A model generated the notes under the pieces. It was not told the origin of the DNA. It worked only from the letters and a program-made list of their open reading frames with translations, and made no database searches. Source: Rhodocytophaga rosea (GTDB lineage Bacteria > Bacteroidota > Bacteroidia > Cytophagales > 172606-1). From it: a stretch of DNA of 64,000 nt. The position numbers were made by a program, and so were the translations under genes. Positions 53,786-63,726 of the stretch are shown piece after piece (the stretch's first letter is position 1; every line of letters starts with the position of its first letter). The stretch is taken from positions 2,191,501 through 2,255,500 of the forward strand of contig NZ_CP048222.1 in assembly GCF_010119975.1 (NCBI RefSeq), written 5' to 3'.

Positions 53786-55084
53786 CTATTTCTTATACAC
53801 CTGCCCGTCTTTCATAACAAATTTTACTTTTTCAAGCAGTGTTACCTGCTCTAACGGATTTCCTTCTACCGCAATAATATCAGCGTATTTTCCGGCAGTA
53901 ATGGAACCTAATCTCTCTTTTTCGCCTAGCAACTCTGCTGCCTGAATGGTAGCTGCTTGTATAGCTTGTATGGGGCTTAGTCCATATTTTACCATGTAAA
54001 AAAATTGTTTAGCATTATCGCCATGCGGATACACACCGGCATCTGTTCCAAATGCGATTTTTACGCCTGCTTTGGCTGCTTTCTGAAAATTTTCCCGTTG
54101 AAGCCGTCCTATCGTCCGCTCTTTTTCTATAATTTTTTCAGGGTATCCTAATCTGGTGAATTCCGACAGAATATAATCGTCGTTATATACATCAGACACC
54201 AGCCAAGTTCCTTTTTCCTTCATCAGCCGGATACCTTCCTCATCTATCAAACTTCCGTGTTCAATGGAATGTACACCTGCCCGGACAGCCATTTTAATAC
54301 CTTCCGCTCCATGCGCATGTGCAGCTACTTTTTTGCCCCACATGGCGGCTTCGTCTACCATTGCTTTCATTTCTTCTGGTGAATATTGAGGCCCTCCTAC
54401 CGATTCCTCTTCGGATAATACCCCGGCAGTAGCAATCATTTTAATCAGATCAGCCCCATATTTTATATTATGACGTACCTGCTTACGAACGGCATCCACC
54501 CCATCAGCTACGCCTGATTGTTGATTGAATTGCAAATAGGGAGAAAACCCTGATAGGTCGCCATGACCACCGGTAGCACCGATAGCCAAGCCTGAAACGA
54601 ACAATCTGGGGCCTGGAATGGCGCCAGAATTAATCGCTCTTTTTAAAGCTACATCTACAAACTCAGGAGCACCTACATCCCGGCAGGCTGTAAAACCAGC
54701 CTCTAAAGTGTGCCTGGCATAAATATGAGCTGTAATGGCATTATCTATTGACGACTTGCGGAAAATATCTTCATAATAATTTTCTGGTTGCCCGGTGATA
54801 TGGGTGTGGCAATCAATCAGGCCTGGCAATACAGTATAATTGCTTAGATCTATCACTTCTGCGCCGGAAGGAATTGTTACGCTGGGTCCTACTTCTTTAA
54901 TCTTGTTTCCTTCAATGAGTATAACCTGATTGGTAAGCAGTTTTCCTGAAACTACATCTATTAACCGGCCAGCTTTTATCACTTTTATGGAAGTATTTTG
55001 TGCTAAAACGCTTATTGGTCCTGGAAAAACAACGCAAAATATCAACACCTGTTTTACCAGAAACCTTAGGAATGACTCAATCAT
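53786..55084 (-). CDS. Secreted amidohydrolase (imidazolonepropionase/prolidase-like)
   Basis: 432 residues with signal peptide (about 12-28, VLIFCVVFPGPISVLAQ). A binuclear-metal amidohydrolase: VLPGLIDCHTHITGQ (HxH at about 94-96), GFTACRDVGAPEFVDVALKRAI, GADLIKMIATAGVLS with the bridging Lys (about 217), AAHAHGAEGIKMAVRAG, SIEHGSLIDEEGIRLM and IAFGTDAGVYPHGDNAKQF (Asp about 348). Related enzymes are Xaa-Pro or other amide hydrolases. Exported, so it may act on peptides. It stands alone and is divergent from the RND adaptor gene. Confidence 0.85.
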   Translation of the reverse strand: MIESFLRFLVKQVLIFCVVFPGPISVLAQNTSIKVIKAGRLIDVVSGKLLTNQVILIEGNKIKEVGPSVTIPSGAEVIDLSNYTVLPGLIDCHTHITGQPENYYEDIFRKSSIDNAITAHIYARHTLEAGFTACRDVGAPEFVDVALKRAINSGAIPGPRLFVSGLAIGATGGHGDLSGFSPYLQFNQQSGVADGVDAVRKQVRHNIKYGADLIKMIATAGVLSEEESVGGPQYSPEEMKAMVDEAAMWGKKVAAHAHGAEGIKMAVRAGVHSIEHGSLIDEEGIRLMKEKGTWLVSDVYNDDYILSEFTRLGYPEKIIEKERTIGRLQRENFQKAAKAGVKIAFGTDAGVYPHGDNAKQFFYMVKYGLSPIQAIQAATIQAAELLGEKERLGSITAGKYADIIAVEGNPLEQVTLLEKVKFVMKDGQVYKK

Positions 55085-55181
55085 ACATATTTGAATTTTA
55101 TAAAGAATGTATAGGCTTTAAAAAGGATAGATAAAAATAGTATTGAAATAGTAATATTTTAAAATTAATTTACTTATTCAA

Positions 55182-56252
55182 ATGAAGCCACTTATTATGC
55201 ATAAATTTTTATATCAGCTGCTGCTTTTTATTGTCCTTACGCAAGTAATGGGTTATTCCTGTACTTCTAAAAAAAAGGATACGAAAGCAAATACCGGTGC
55301 GGCAACCAACAAACCCATTGGAGCTGAAGTCTACATAGTAAAAGATACTACGCTTCAGGAAAAATTGAATGTACTGGGTAGCCTGGTAGCCAACGAACGG
55401 GTACAGATTGTAAGTGAAAGTGCCAGAAGGTTAATCAAAATTAATTTTCAAGAAGGCTCATACGTACAAAAAGGGCAATTACTGTTTAAACTGGATGATG
55501 CCGGCTTGCAGGCGCAACTCAAAAAATTATATGCCCAGCGAAAACTTGTTGCCAATGATGAACAGCGGACAGCGGCTTTGCTGAAACTGGAAGGAGTAAG
55601 TAAACAGGAATATGAAAGAGTAGCCGGTTCTATCGAAAGTATTGACGCTGATATTGAATATGTGAAAGTAGAAATCGCCCAAACAGAGATCAGAGCGCCA
55701 TTCGGTGGAAAAACCGGGATACGCAAAGTAAGTGAAGGGGCTTTTGTAACGCAAAATATGCCCCTGGTAACGCTGGAAGACATTAACCTGATAAAAGTAG
55801 AATTTGCTGTACCAGAAAAATATGCCAATAGTATAGGGATCAATCAGCAGATAAATTTCCGGGTAGAGAACAGCGATAAACTATATCAGGCTACTGTTAA
55901 AGTAATTGAGCCTTATGTAGACCAGAACACCAGAAGTTTGTTTATCCGGGCGATTGCCAATAATGAAGACAAGAAATTGCTTCCCGGTTCTTCGGCAACA
56001 GTTGAAGTATCGTTAAATGAAATACGCAATACAGTGATGATTCCCAGCAAGGCTTTGATTCCGAGTTTGGAAGGCAACAGTGTACTTACGATTGAGAATG
56101 GAAAAGCAGCAAAAACCATTGTTGAAGTTGGCTTACGTACCAGTATGAGCGTTCAGATTACGAAAGGTTTGCAACCAGGCGATTCAGTCATGACTACTAA
56201 TATTCTCCGGGCAAAACCTGGTATTGCTGTTCAGGCTATAGCAAGTAAGTAA
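55182..56252 (+). CDS. RND efflux periplasmic adaptor subunit
   Basis: 356 residues; signal and lipobox-like sequence VMGYSC (about 22-27), so it may be a lipoprotein anchored in the inner membrane. An ATG five codons later (MHKFLYQ) is an alternative start. Adaptor marks are EVYIVKDTTLQEKLNVLGSLVANERVQIVSE, SYVQKGQLLFKLDDAGLQAQLKKLYAQRKL, then EIRAPFGGKTGIRKVSEGAFVTQNMPLVTLEDIN (lipoyl-like, barrel) and PGSSATVEVSLNEIRNTVMIPSKALIPS. It links the pump at 56317 to an outer-membrane channel that is not encoded here. Confidence 0.9.
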   Translation: MKPLIMHKFLYQLLLFIVLTQVMGYSCTSKKKDTKANTGAATNKPIGAEVYIVKDTTLQEKLNVLGSLVANERVQIVSESARRLIKINFQEGSYVQKGQLLFKLDDAGLQAQLKKLYAQRKLVANDEQRTAALLKLEGVSKQEYERVAGSIESIDADIEYVKVEIAQTEIRAPFGGKTGIRKVSEGAFVTQNMPLVTLEDINLIKVEFAVPEKYANSIGINQQINFRVENSDKLYQATVKVIEPYVDQNTRSLFIRAIANNEDKKLLPGSSATVEVSLNEIRNTVMIPSKALIPSLEGNSVLTIENGKAAKTIVEVGLRTSMSVQITKGLQPGDSVMTTNILRAKPGIAVQAIASK

Positions 56253-56253
56253 T

Positions 56254-56311
56254 ATATGGTCAATAGTATTTAGCAGCAATTTGTAATGAGTCATTTGTAA
56301 TTAACAGCTTC
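56254..56311. repeat. Short intergenic repeat wording (TTTGTAAT-type)
   Basis: The gap between adaptor and pump contains CAATTTGTAATGAG and TCATTTGTAATTAAC, two copies of the word TTTGTAAT. The second copy resembles TCATTCGTAATT in the aat-gpsA gap (35712-35767). Confidence 0.35.
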
Positions 56312-56316
56312 CCCCT

Positions 56317-59300
56317 ATGAGCATATCAGAACTAAGCATCCGGAAACCAGTACTAGCGACCGTTATATCTATTCTGCTGGTTATTTTCGGAGCGGTTGGT
56401 TTTAGTTTTTTAGGCACCCGGGAATACCCGGCTGTAGACCCTCCCATTATTACTGTTACTACTTCTTATCCTGGTGCCAATCCGGATGTAATTGAATCAC
56501 AAATAACTGAGCCCCTGGAACAAGCCATCAATGGTATTGCAGGGGTGCGTTTTATTTCTTCTACTTCCAGAGAACAAGTGAGTGTAATTAGTGTAGAATT
56601 TAATATTGATGTAGACCTGGAAGCTGCCGCCAATGATGTACGTAGCAAAGTTTCTCAGGCTATACGGAACCTTCCGCAAGATGCCGATCCGCCAGTTGTG
56701 GAGAAAGCAGATGCTAATTCACAATCAGTCGTATTTTTATCCGTACAAAGTGATACCCGAAGTTTGCTTGAACTAAGTGATTATGCCAATAATGTAATTA
56801 AAGAGCGAATGCAAACTATCCCTGGTGTAAGTGGCGCTTATATCAGGGGCGAACGCCGGTATTCCATGCGTTTGTGGATGGACCCGGTCCGGATGTCGGC
56901 CTACAAAATTATACCTGCTGATATACAAGCTGCTTTGCGCAGAGAGAATATAGATTTGCCTACTGGCCGTCTGGAAGGGAATGAAACAGAGATCACCCTG
57001 CGGACGGATAGTCGGCTGGTAACTCCGGAAGAATATAACCGGATGATCATCAAAACGGAAAACGGACGGATTGTCCGCTTTAGTGATGTAGGGTATGCCG
57101 AACTGGGTATTGAAAATGAGCGAAGCAGCATTCAGCGCAGCACCATTCCTGGTGTGTTGATTTCCATACAACCCCAACCCAATGCCAACGAAATTGCCAT
57201 TGCCGATGAAGTATACAAACGACTGGAAGAACTAAAAGCCGAAGTACCCGAAGACATTAGACTCGAAATTGCCAACGACTATACCAAGCCTGTCCGGCGC
57301 TCTATTAAAGAAGTAGAAGAAACCCTCATTATTGCGTTCTTGCTGGTAGTAATCGTAATCTTCTTGTTCCTGCGCGACTGGCGATCTACGCTGATACCTG
57401 TAATCGCCATTCCTATTTCCATTATAGCTACTTTCTTTATTATGTACATTGCCGGTTTTTCTATCAATGTACTTACTCTGGTAGCCATTGTACTGGCCAT
57501 TGGGCTAGTCTGCGATGATGCAATTGTGGTGCTGGAAAATATTTATGCGAAAGTGGAGAAAGGAATGAGCCCTTTTCAGGCGGCACTAGTGGGTTCTAAA
57601 GAAATCTACTTTGCCGTCATTTCCACTACTGTAACGCTTGCCTCTATATTTATTCCTATCATTTTCCTGCAAGGCTTAACCGGACGCTTATTCCTCGAAT
57701 TTGGTGTAGTAATGGCCGGTTCTGTACTGATTTCTGCTCTGGTTGCCCTCACTCTTTCGCCTATGATGTGTGCTTATCTGCTGAAGCATCAGGATAAACC
57801 GAGTAGATTTTACCGGACAACAGAACAGTTTTATGAGGCGCTTACTAAAGGTTATAATAGGTCGCTCCAGGCATTTATGCGGATCCGCTGGAGTGCTGTT
57901 GTTATTTTGCTACTGATGTTTGTAGTCATTGGGATAATAGGTACAAGAATTCAGTCTGAGCTTGCACCACTAGAGGACAGAGGGATTATCCGGGTGAATG
58001 TAAAAGCACCAGAAGGAGTCTCATACGAGTATATGGAACGCTATATGAAGGAAATTGACCAGTATATCAACGATTCTGTTCCTGAATTATTTACATCTGT
58101 TGCCTTAACGGCAGTTATACCAGGAGGTGGTACATTTAGTCCGGTGAATGCTGGTCTGGAAAATGTATTTCTTGTCGATCCAGATCAACGTGAACGCACC
58201 CAGGATCAGATTTTTCAGCAACTCTCCAAAGGACTTGAGAATTTCACCGGGGTACGTACCTTTCCGGCTCAACCTCCTACAATTGGCTCCCGCTTTGGCG
58301 GACAGCCAGTGCAGTTTGTTATTCAGGCACCCGATTTACAAAGTTTATTAAAATCGTTACCTGTTTTCCTGGAAGAAGCCCAGCAACATCCTACTTTGCG
58401 TTTTGTAGATTCAGACCTGAAAGTAAATAAACCCGAGCTGGTATTAAGAATCAACCGTGAAAAAGCTTCTGAACTCAATGTATCGGTAGAGGAAATTGCC
58501 CGGACCTTACAGCTCTCTTACAGCGGACAACGATATGGCTATTTTTTAATGAATGGTAAACAATACCAGGTAATCGGCCAAATGCAGCGAAACGACCGGA
58601 ATGAGCCTTTAGACCTGAAAAGTATATATATCCGCAATCAGAATGGCGATATGGTATCGCTGGATAACCTGATTACTTACGATGAAACTGTAAGTGCTGC
58701 GGCTATCTATCGCTATAACCGGTATATATCGGCCACTGTATCTGCCGGTTTAGCTGAAGGCAAAACATTGGGAGAAGGCATTGCAGCTATGAATGAAGTG
58801 GCAGCCAAAATATTACCTCCTACTTTCAAAACAGATCTGGCCGGCCAATCTAAAGAATATGCGGATAGTTCTTCCAGCTTGTTCTTTGCCTTTATACTGG
58901 CACTTGTGCTTATTTATCTCATTCTGGCCGCTCAGTTTGAAAGTTTTATTGATCCATTCATTATTCTACTTACTGTACCAACTTCGATTGCCGGTGCCTT
59001 GTTTACTTTGTATCTATTCGGGCAAACACTAAATATTTTCAGCCAGATTGGTATTATTATGCTGATTGGACTAGTAACGAAAAATGGGATTCTGATTGTA
59101 GAGTTTGCAAACCAAAGGAAATTAGCCGGGCTCAGCCGGATCGATGCGGTACTGGAAGCTGCTACCACTCGTTTCCGTCCCATTCTAATGACGAGTTTAG
59201 CTACGATTTTAGGTATTCTGCCCATTGCTTTATCCCTGGGCACTGCTGCCGGAAGCCGCCAGTCGCTGGGAATTGCTGTAGTTGGTGGTATGATCATATC

Positions 59301-59400
59301 CGGCTTTTTGACCTTATATATTGTACCAGCTATGTATTCATACTTATCCAGAAGCCGCAAATCTTTGGGTATTGCTACAGAAAAAGAGCTGGCTGTATAA
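56317..59400 (+). CDS. RND efflux permease (AcrB/MexB-like, HAE1 type)
   Basis: A 1027-residue inner-membrane pump of the resistance-nodulation-division family. The start (MSISELSIRKPVLATVISILLVIFGAVGF) is TM1. Large periplasmic domains follow TM1 and TM7. The TM4 proton relay is GLVCDDAIVVLEN at about 400 with two Asp. The C-terminal helices carry IMLIGLVTKNGILIVEFANQ and IALSLGTAAGSRQSLGIAVVGGMIISGFLTLYIVPAMY. It pairs with the adaptor 65 bp upstream. No TolC-type gene follows. Confidence 0.93.
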   Translation: MSISELSIRKPVLATVISILLVIFGAVGFSFLGTREYPAVDPPIITVTTSYPGANPDVIESQITEPLEQAINGIAGVRFISSTSREQVSVISVEFNIDVDLEAAANDVRSKVSQAIRNLPQDADPPVVEKADANSQSVVFLSVQSDTRSLLELSDYANNVIKERMQTIPGVSGAYIRGERRYSMRLWMDPVRMSAYKIIPADIQAALRRENIDLPTGRLEGNETEITLRTDSRLVTPEEYNRMIIKTENGRIVRFSDVGYAELGIENERSSIQRSTIPGVLISIQPQPNANEIAIADEVYKRLEELKAEVPEDIRLEIANDYTKPVRRSIKEVEETLIIAFLLVVIVIFLFLRDWRSTLIPVIAIPISIIATFFIMYIAGFSINVLTLVAIVLAIGLVCDDAIVVLENIYAKVEKGMSPFQAALVGSKEIYFAVISTTVTLASIFIPIIFLQGLTGRLFLEFGVVMAGSVLISALVALTLSPMMCAYLLKHQDKPSRFYRTTEQFYEALTKGYNRSLQAFMRIRWSAVVILLLMFVVIGIIGTRIQSELAPLEDRGIIRVNVKAPEGVSYEYMERYMKEIDQYINDSVPELFTSVALTAVIPGGGTFSPVNAGLENVFLVDPDQRERTQDQIFQQLSKGLENFTGVRTFPAQPPTIGSRFGGQPVQFVIQAPDLQSLLKSLPVFLEEAQQHPTLRFVDSDLKVNKPELVLRINREKASELNVSVEEIARTLQLSYSGQRYGYFLMNGKQYQVIGQMQRNDRNEPLDLKSIYIRNQNGDMVSLDNLITYDETVSAAAIYRYNRYISATVSAGLAEGKTLGEGIAAMNEVAAKILPPTFKTDLAGQSKEYADSSSSLFFAFILALVLIYLILAAQFESFIDPFIILLTVPTSIAGALFTLYLFGQTLNIFSQIGIIMLIGLVTKNGILIVEFANQRKLAGLSRIDAVLEAATTRFRPILMTSLATILGILPIALSLGTAAGSRQSLGIAVVGGMIISGFLTLYIVPAMYSYLSRSRKSLGIATEKELAV

Positions 59401-59505
59401 ACTAAGCTCACTTATTGAAACTTATCCAGGTTTACTCTCTGTAGTTACTAACAATAGAATTAAGTAATAAATGAAAGCCATTTATAATGGGGATGGTTAC
59501 TTCAT

Positions 59506-60990
59506 ATGTTGTTTAATTCTTTAGATTTCTTATTCTTCTTTCCTACTGTAGTTTTCATTTTTTTCATATTACCTTATCAACATAGGTGGTGGTGGCTATT
59601 AATAGCGAGTTGCTATTTCTATATGGCGCTTATTCCAGTATATATACTGATACTGGGTTTCACAATTGTAATCGATTATTTTACAGGAATCTATATTGAA
59701 AAAGCGAACCAGAAAAGAAGTAAAAAAAGCAGATATTTATTAATTATCAGCTTAGTAGCCAACATTGGTATTCTCGGAATATTTAAATATTATAACTTTT
59801 TTAGCGAGAATATAAACTGGCTTCAGCAGCAATTTAACTTACAAAATACCATTCCTTACCTTTCAATCATATTACCTGTAGGGTTATCTTTTCATACTTT
59901 TCAGGCGATGAGCTATACGATAGAGGTATACCGTGGCAATCAGGCGGCTGAAAAACATTTTGGTAAGTATGCACTGTATGTGATGTTTTTTCCTCAATTA
60001 GTAGCAGGACCAATTGAACGTCCGCAAAACATACTACACCAATTCCACCAAAAACAAGATTTTGACTTTAGAAGGATAACAGCAGGACTACAGCTAATTG
60101 GATGGGGTTTATTTAAAAAAGTAGTAATTGCTGACCGGGTAGCTATTCTTGTGAATGAAGTATATACTCATCCATACAACTATCAAGGGATATCGCTCAT
60201 TGTAGCAACGGTATTTTTCGCCTTCCAGATCTACTGTGACTTCTCGGGATATTCTGACATCGCCTTAGGCAGTGCACAGGTAATGGGATTTAACCTAATG
60301 CAAAATTTCAATCGTCCCTATTTTTCAACTTCTGTAGCTGAGTTCTGGAAAAGATGGCATATCTCGCTCTCTACATGGTTTAAAGATTATGTGTATATCC
60401 CATTGGGAGGAAATAGAAAAGGAAAATGGAAGTGGTATTTTAATCTGTTAATTATTTTCCTGATTAGTGGCTTCTGGCATGGCGCAAGCTGGACATTTAT
60501 TATATGGGGAGCATTACATGGTTTTTATATGATTTCATCTGCAATAACACTGCCTATAAGAGGCAAGTTTGCTCAACTGATACATGTAGATACATATCCA
60601 AAAATTCATAAACTGATTCAAATACTTACAACATTCGCTCTGGTATGCTTTGCCTGGATTTTTTTCAGAGCAAATTCAATAACAGATGCTTATTATATAA
60701 CAACCCACTTATTCACAGGAATTCAAGAAAATATACAAACAATTATTTTTAACGAAGATGGTTTAAGGGAAAAAGTATTATTTCTAGGTGATTCCTATTA
60801 TTTTATATCAGGTGTACTGCTCATTATACTTTTAGTAATGATAGAAAAAATACAAAATAATGGGAGTATTCGCCTGATGCTATCTAATCAACCTCTGTTT
60901 GTGCGATGGAGTGTATACTATCTACTTATTCTTGCCATTATATTTTTAGGTATACATACAAAAGCTGACTTCATTTATTTTCAATTTTAA
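59506..60990 (+). CDS. MBOAT family O-acyltransferase (AlgI-like)
   Basis: A 494-residue multi-helix membrane acyltransferase. It matches AlgI or PatA-type enzymes: FFFPTVVFIFF at the start, then ILPVGLSFHTFQAMSYTIEVYRG (about 124-147), FFPQLVAGPIERPQNIL, FCDFSGYSDIALGSAQVMGFNLMQNFNRPYFSTSVAEFWKRWHISLSTWF (about 246-300), and GFWHGASWTFIIWGALHGFY with the catalytic-type His pair near 325 and 339. It passes acyl groups from a cytoplasmic donor to a periplasmic polysaccharide. The next gene, six bases on, is its likely SGNH partner. The target polymer is unknown. Confidence 0.92.
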   Translation: MLFNSLDFLFFFPTVVFIFFILPYQHRWWWLLIASCYFYMALIPVYILILGFTIVIDYFTGIYIEKANQKRSKKSRYLLIISLVANIGILGIFKYYNFFSENINWLQQQFNLQNTIPYLSIILPVGLSFHTFQAMSYTIEVYRGNQAAEKHFGKYALYVMFFPQLVAGPIERPQNILHQFHQKQDFDFRRITAGLQLIGWGLFKKVVIADRVAILVNEVYTHPYNYQGISLIVATVFFAFQIYCDFSGYSDIALGSAQVMGFNLMQNFNRPYFSTSVAEFWKRWHISLSTWFKDYVYIPLGGNRKGKWKWYFNLLIIFLISGFWHGASWTFIIWGALHGFYMISSAITLPIRGKFAQLIHVDTYPKIHKLIQILTTFALVCFAWIFFRANSITDAYYITTHLFTGIQENIQTIIFNEDGLREKVLFLGDSYYFISGVLLIILLVMIEKIQNNGSIRLMLSNQPLFVRWSVYYLLILAIIFLGIHTKADFIYFQF

Positions 60991-60995
60991 CTACC

Positions 60996-61994
60996 ATGTT
61001 AAATGCTCCTTTTATAAAATCAGTAGCTTTCATTTTTATACTGGTTGTAGTTCTATCTATTATTTCCTTTATTCTAAATTTTGGTGCCAGATATTCAAAT
61101 GAGGGGCAAAGCGGAAAGATTAATCAACTCATGAGACATGAGCTCGACCCTGCAATTATGGTTTTTGGTTCTTCTGTAGCCTATAATCATTTTAATGCAG
61201 AACTTATTGAACAACAAACAGGGCTATCTTGCCTGAATATGGGATTGGATGGAGGTCCCTTTACTCATACAAATGGTTTTATGAGGGACTTTATCTCCTA
61301 TTCGAAAGATTGTCAGTATATAGTAATAACCGAATCTTACTTCAGCTTTGCAAACTATCAGGAATTATATGAGCCATATAAGTATTATCCGCATGTAAGT
61401 AATGAACATGTGTATAATTGCCTGATTAAAATAGAGCCAGATGTGATCTGGAAAACTCGTTATATACCATTTTATAACTTAATACATTTTCAAAGCAAAG
61501 GCTATTTGAAAGAAGTTACAAGAGGCTGGATGAGAGCTATAGGCAAACCTATGTCTGAAAAAGACATAAAAGGATTCCATCCCAAGCATTTAAAATGGAC
61601 CGATGAACAAGATAATTTAAATAAAGCTACAGCACCCTTTAGAGTGGATAATATAGTAAATGAAGAAATTTTCAGAGATTTTTTACATATGATCAATGAG
61701 ATCAATCAGAGTGGCAAGAAAGTAATTTTTGTATTACCTCCTATACAAAAAGATGGACAAGAGAAATTATTGGGGCTAGATGGTTTAAGGAAAAAATACT
61801 TAAGCATTACATCTGAAAATGTGACATTTTTGGATTATACTAAACATCAGATTTGTAATAACAAATCATTATTCTATAATAATACGCATCTAAATGCTAC
61901 AGGAGCTGATGTATTTTCAACTATGTTTGCCAAAGACATTCAAGAGCTTCACACTGGAAAGTCAACTAACTCATTGGCTAATATAGCTTTCTGA
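60996..61994 (+). CDS. SGNH-like membrane-anchored protein, partner of MBOAT
   Basis: 332 residues. One N-terminal membrane helix (about 8-28) precedes an extracytoplasmic domain. The SGNH-type nucleophile block is IMVFGSSVAYNHFNAEL (about 54-70, Ser59/Ser60). Block V is YNNTHLNATGADVFS near the end, with the His but with Asn in the place of the usual Asp (NNTH rather than DxxH). MBOAT plus SGNH-like pairs O-acylate cell-surface sugars, as in AlgI with AlgJ/AlgX. It starts six bases after the MBOAT stop, so the two form one operon. The exact family is not certain. Confidence 0.75.
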   Translation: MLNAPFIKSVAFIFILVVVLSIISFILNFGARYSNEGQSGKINQLMRHELDPAIMVFGSSVAYNHFNAELIEQQTGLSCLNMGLDGGPFTHTNGFMRDFISYSKDCQYIVITESYFSFANYQELYEPYKYYPHVSNEHVYNCLIKIEPDVIWKTRYIPFYNLIHFQSKGYLKEVTRGWMRAIGKPMSEKDIKGFHPKHLKWTDEQDNLNKATAPFRVDNIVNEEIFRDFLHMINEINQSGKKVIFVLPPIQKDGQEKLLGLDGLRKKYLSITSENVTFLDYTKHQICNNKSLFYNNTHLNATGADVFSTMFAKDIQELHTGKSTNSLANIAF

Positions 61995-62038
61995 TTTGAG
62001 GCTAAATAGAAATATTATTCAATAAATATTGCAAATTA

Positions 62039-63262
62039 CTACAGCTTTATGTCTACATCATTAGCCGCTTTCCTGGCCGGGAAATAAGAGGCAAAAAATA
62101 CAATGAGCATAATGGTACAGGCAGTTAAGGCAAAATCGCTGAAGCGCATTCTGACCGGATAGGCATCTACCACAGAAGTTTGCATACCCATAGAAACAAT
62201 ACCAAACGTTTGCTGAAGCCAGCAAATAATAAATCCCAATACAATGCCGGTAATAGCTCCAGTACAGGCAATAATAGCTCCTTCTGTCATAAATAAGCGG
62301 CGGATAAAACCTGAAGTGGCTCCCATGGCATACAATACGGATACATCTTTCTTTTTGTCAATCGCCAGCATAGTAAGCGAAAAGAAGATATTGAATGAAG
62401 CGATCGCCAGAATAAAAGAAAAGGTGATATACACAAAAAGCTTTTCAATCTGAATGGCCCGCAGCAAACTAGCATGTTGCTGGTCCCGGTTTTGTACGAG
62501 GAATTTATTACCTAACAACTTTTGTAAATCTGCCTGTACACGTTTAATACTGGAACCTGGAGTAGTTTTTATTTCAAGAGAAGTACGCTTATTGCCAGTC
62601 TGCATTAATTCCTGGGCAAAGGATAGTGGAACAAAAATATAGTTATTGTCATACTGTTGCTCAATGGCAAATACAGCACTAGGCCGGATATTTTTGCGCA
62701 AATAAGCATTAGGAGAATTGAGGTCTATCGTTTTTTTTGTGTTATTCGGATACCAAACCTGAATGGATTCAAAATTATCAGATAACGGTACCGATAGCAT
62801 ATTTTGTACACCAACGCCCATCACTGCATAATCTACATTTTTATCCTGCAACATGAGTTCCCCGGCAATAATGACTGAATCCAGCCCATTCTGATGCAAA
62901 AAGTTATCGCTTACTCCACGCATCTTTACTATTGTCTGGGCATCCCGGTAGGTAAGAAACGCATTATCTTCAATCACCTGGGCTACCGATTCTATACCGT
63001 CTACTTTCTCTATACCAGCAATTAAGCCAGGTGATAGTTCAAAAAATTTTCCTTCAGTTGCTTTAACCTGGATTTCAGCATTAAACTTTCCATATAAACC
63101 CCGGAACAAATCTTCTAGTCCGTTAAAAACTGAAAGCACAATAACCAGCGCCATTGTGCCTACACCCACCCCTACCATTGAGATGTTGGAAATAATATTT
63201 ATGAAATTTTTCTTCTTCCGGGAAAAGAAGTAACGCCTGGCGATAAAAATCGATAAATTCAA
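62039..63262 (-). CDS. FtsX-like ABC permease (LolC/LolE type)
   Basis: A 407-residue permease of the lipoprotein-releasing type. The start (MNLSIFIARRYFFSRKKKNFINIISNISMVGVGVGTMALVIVLSVFNGLE) is the LolC/E hallmark. A large periplasmic domain (about 52-270) follows. Three helices come next (about 275-300, 320-345, 375-395), with LYAMGATSGFIRRLFMTEGAIIACTGAITGIVLGFI as the coupling/FtsX signature. LolC/E work with LolD to release lipoproteins from the inner membrane; LolD is not adjacent. The link to LspA and to several lipoproteins here is only thematic. Confidence 0.9.
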   Translation of the reverse strand: MNLSIFIARRYFFSRKKKNFINIISNISMVGVGVGTMALVIVLSVFNGLEDLFRGLYGKFNAEIQVKATEGKFFELSPGLIAGIEKVDGIESVAQVIEDNAFLTYRDAQTIVKMRGVSDNFLHQNGLDSVIIAGELMLQDKNVDYAVMGVGVQNMLSVPLSDNFESIQVWYPNNTKKTIDLNSPNAYLRKNIRPSAVFAIEQQYDNNYIFVPLSFAQELMQTGNKRTSLEIKTTPGSSIKRVQADLQKLLGNKFLVQNRDQQHASLLRAIQIEKLFVYITFSFILAIASFNIFFSLTMLAIDKKKDVSVLYAMGATSGFIRRLFMTEGAIIACTGAITGIVLGFIICWLQQTFGIVSMGMQTSVVDAYPVRMRFSDFALTACTIMLIVFFASYFPARKAANDVDIKL

Positions 63263-63320
63263 TTCAAAGACGTTTATGGATGAGTAAATGCTGCTTGTAC
63301 ACTATAAACGTAAAGAAAAT

Positions 63321-63506
63321 TTATTTGATACTCAGCATTTTTTTCCAGAAAGGCCGGCTCCTTTTTTTGGCCATTAATTGAAACTGTTGCATAGCTTCCA
63401 TATGTGCTATTCTTTGCTCCACTCTTGCCCCTTGTGCAGGTGTATTTATTACTTGTTTGCCTATTGGTTTAGTTTTATTTTCTTCTAGGTTGGCTTGCTC
63501 TTTCAT
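63321..63506 (-). CDS. Small uncharacterised protein, 61 aa
   Basis: 61 residues starting MKEQANLEENKTKPIGKQVI, then an Ala/Gln/Met-rich helix (RIAHMEAMQQFQLMAKKR) and a basic end (SRPFWKKMLSIK). No membrane helix or signal peptide. I do not recognise the family. It lies about 60 bp upstream of the LolC/E-type gene on the same strand, so it may be cotranscribed with it. Confidence 0.5.
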   Translation of the reverse strand: MKEQANLEENKTKPIGKQVINTPAQGARVEQRIAHMEAMQQFQLMAKKRSRPFWKKMLSIK

Positions 63507-63726
63507 ATTTCTTCTTTGCTTAGTTATATTATTGTACGACAGCTTATTAACTTGACCTATAAAAATATCAAGTTCATTTTATTTATACAATTAAAACGGA
63601 AAATTAATATTCTGAGCTATAACATAACAAACAATTACTCTCTTCCTTCTAAAAACAGATTTCAAGTTTTCAGAAGTATCAAAGTCTATGATTCCGGAAG
63701 GGAATATTGTAGAGAGGATGATAATT

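Noticed and set aside
59401-59505. Outer-membrane channel fragment after the RND pump
   Set aside because: The gap is only about 100 bp and encodes nothing recognisable.
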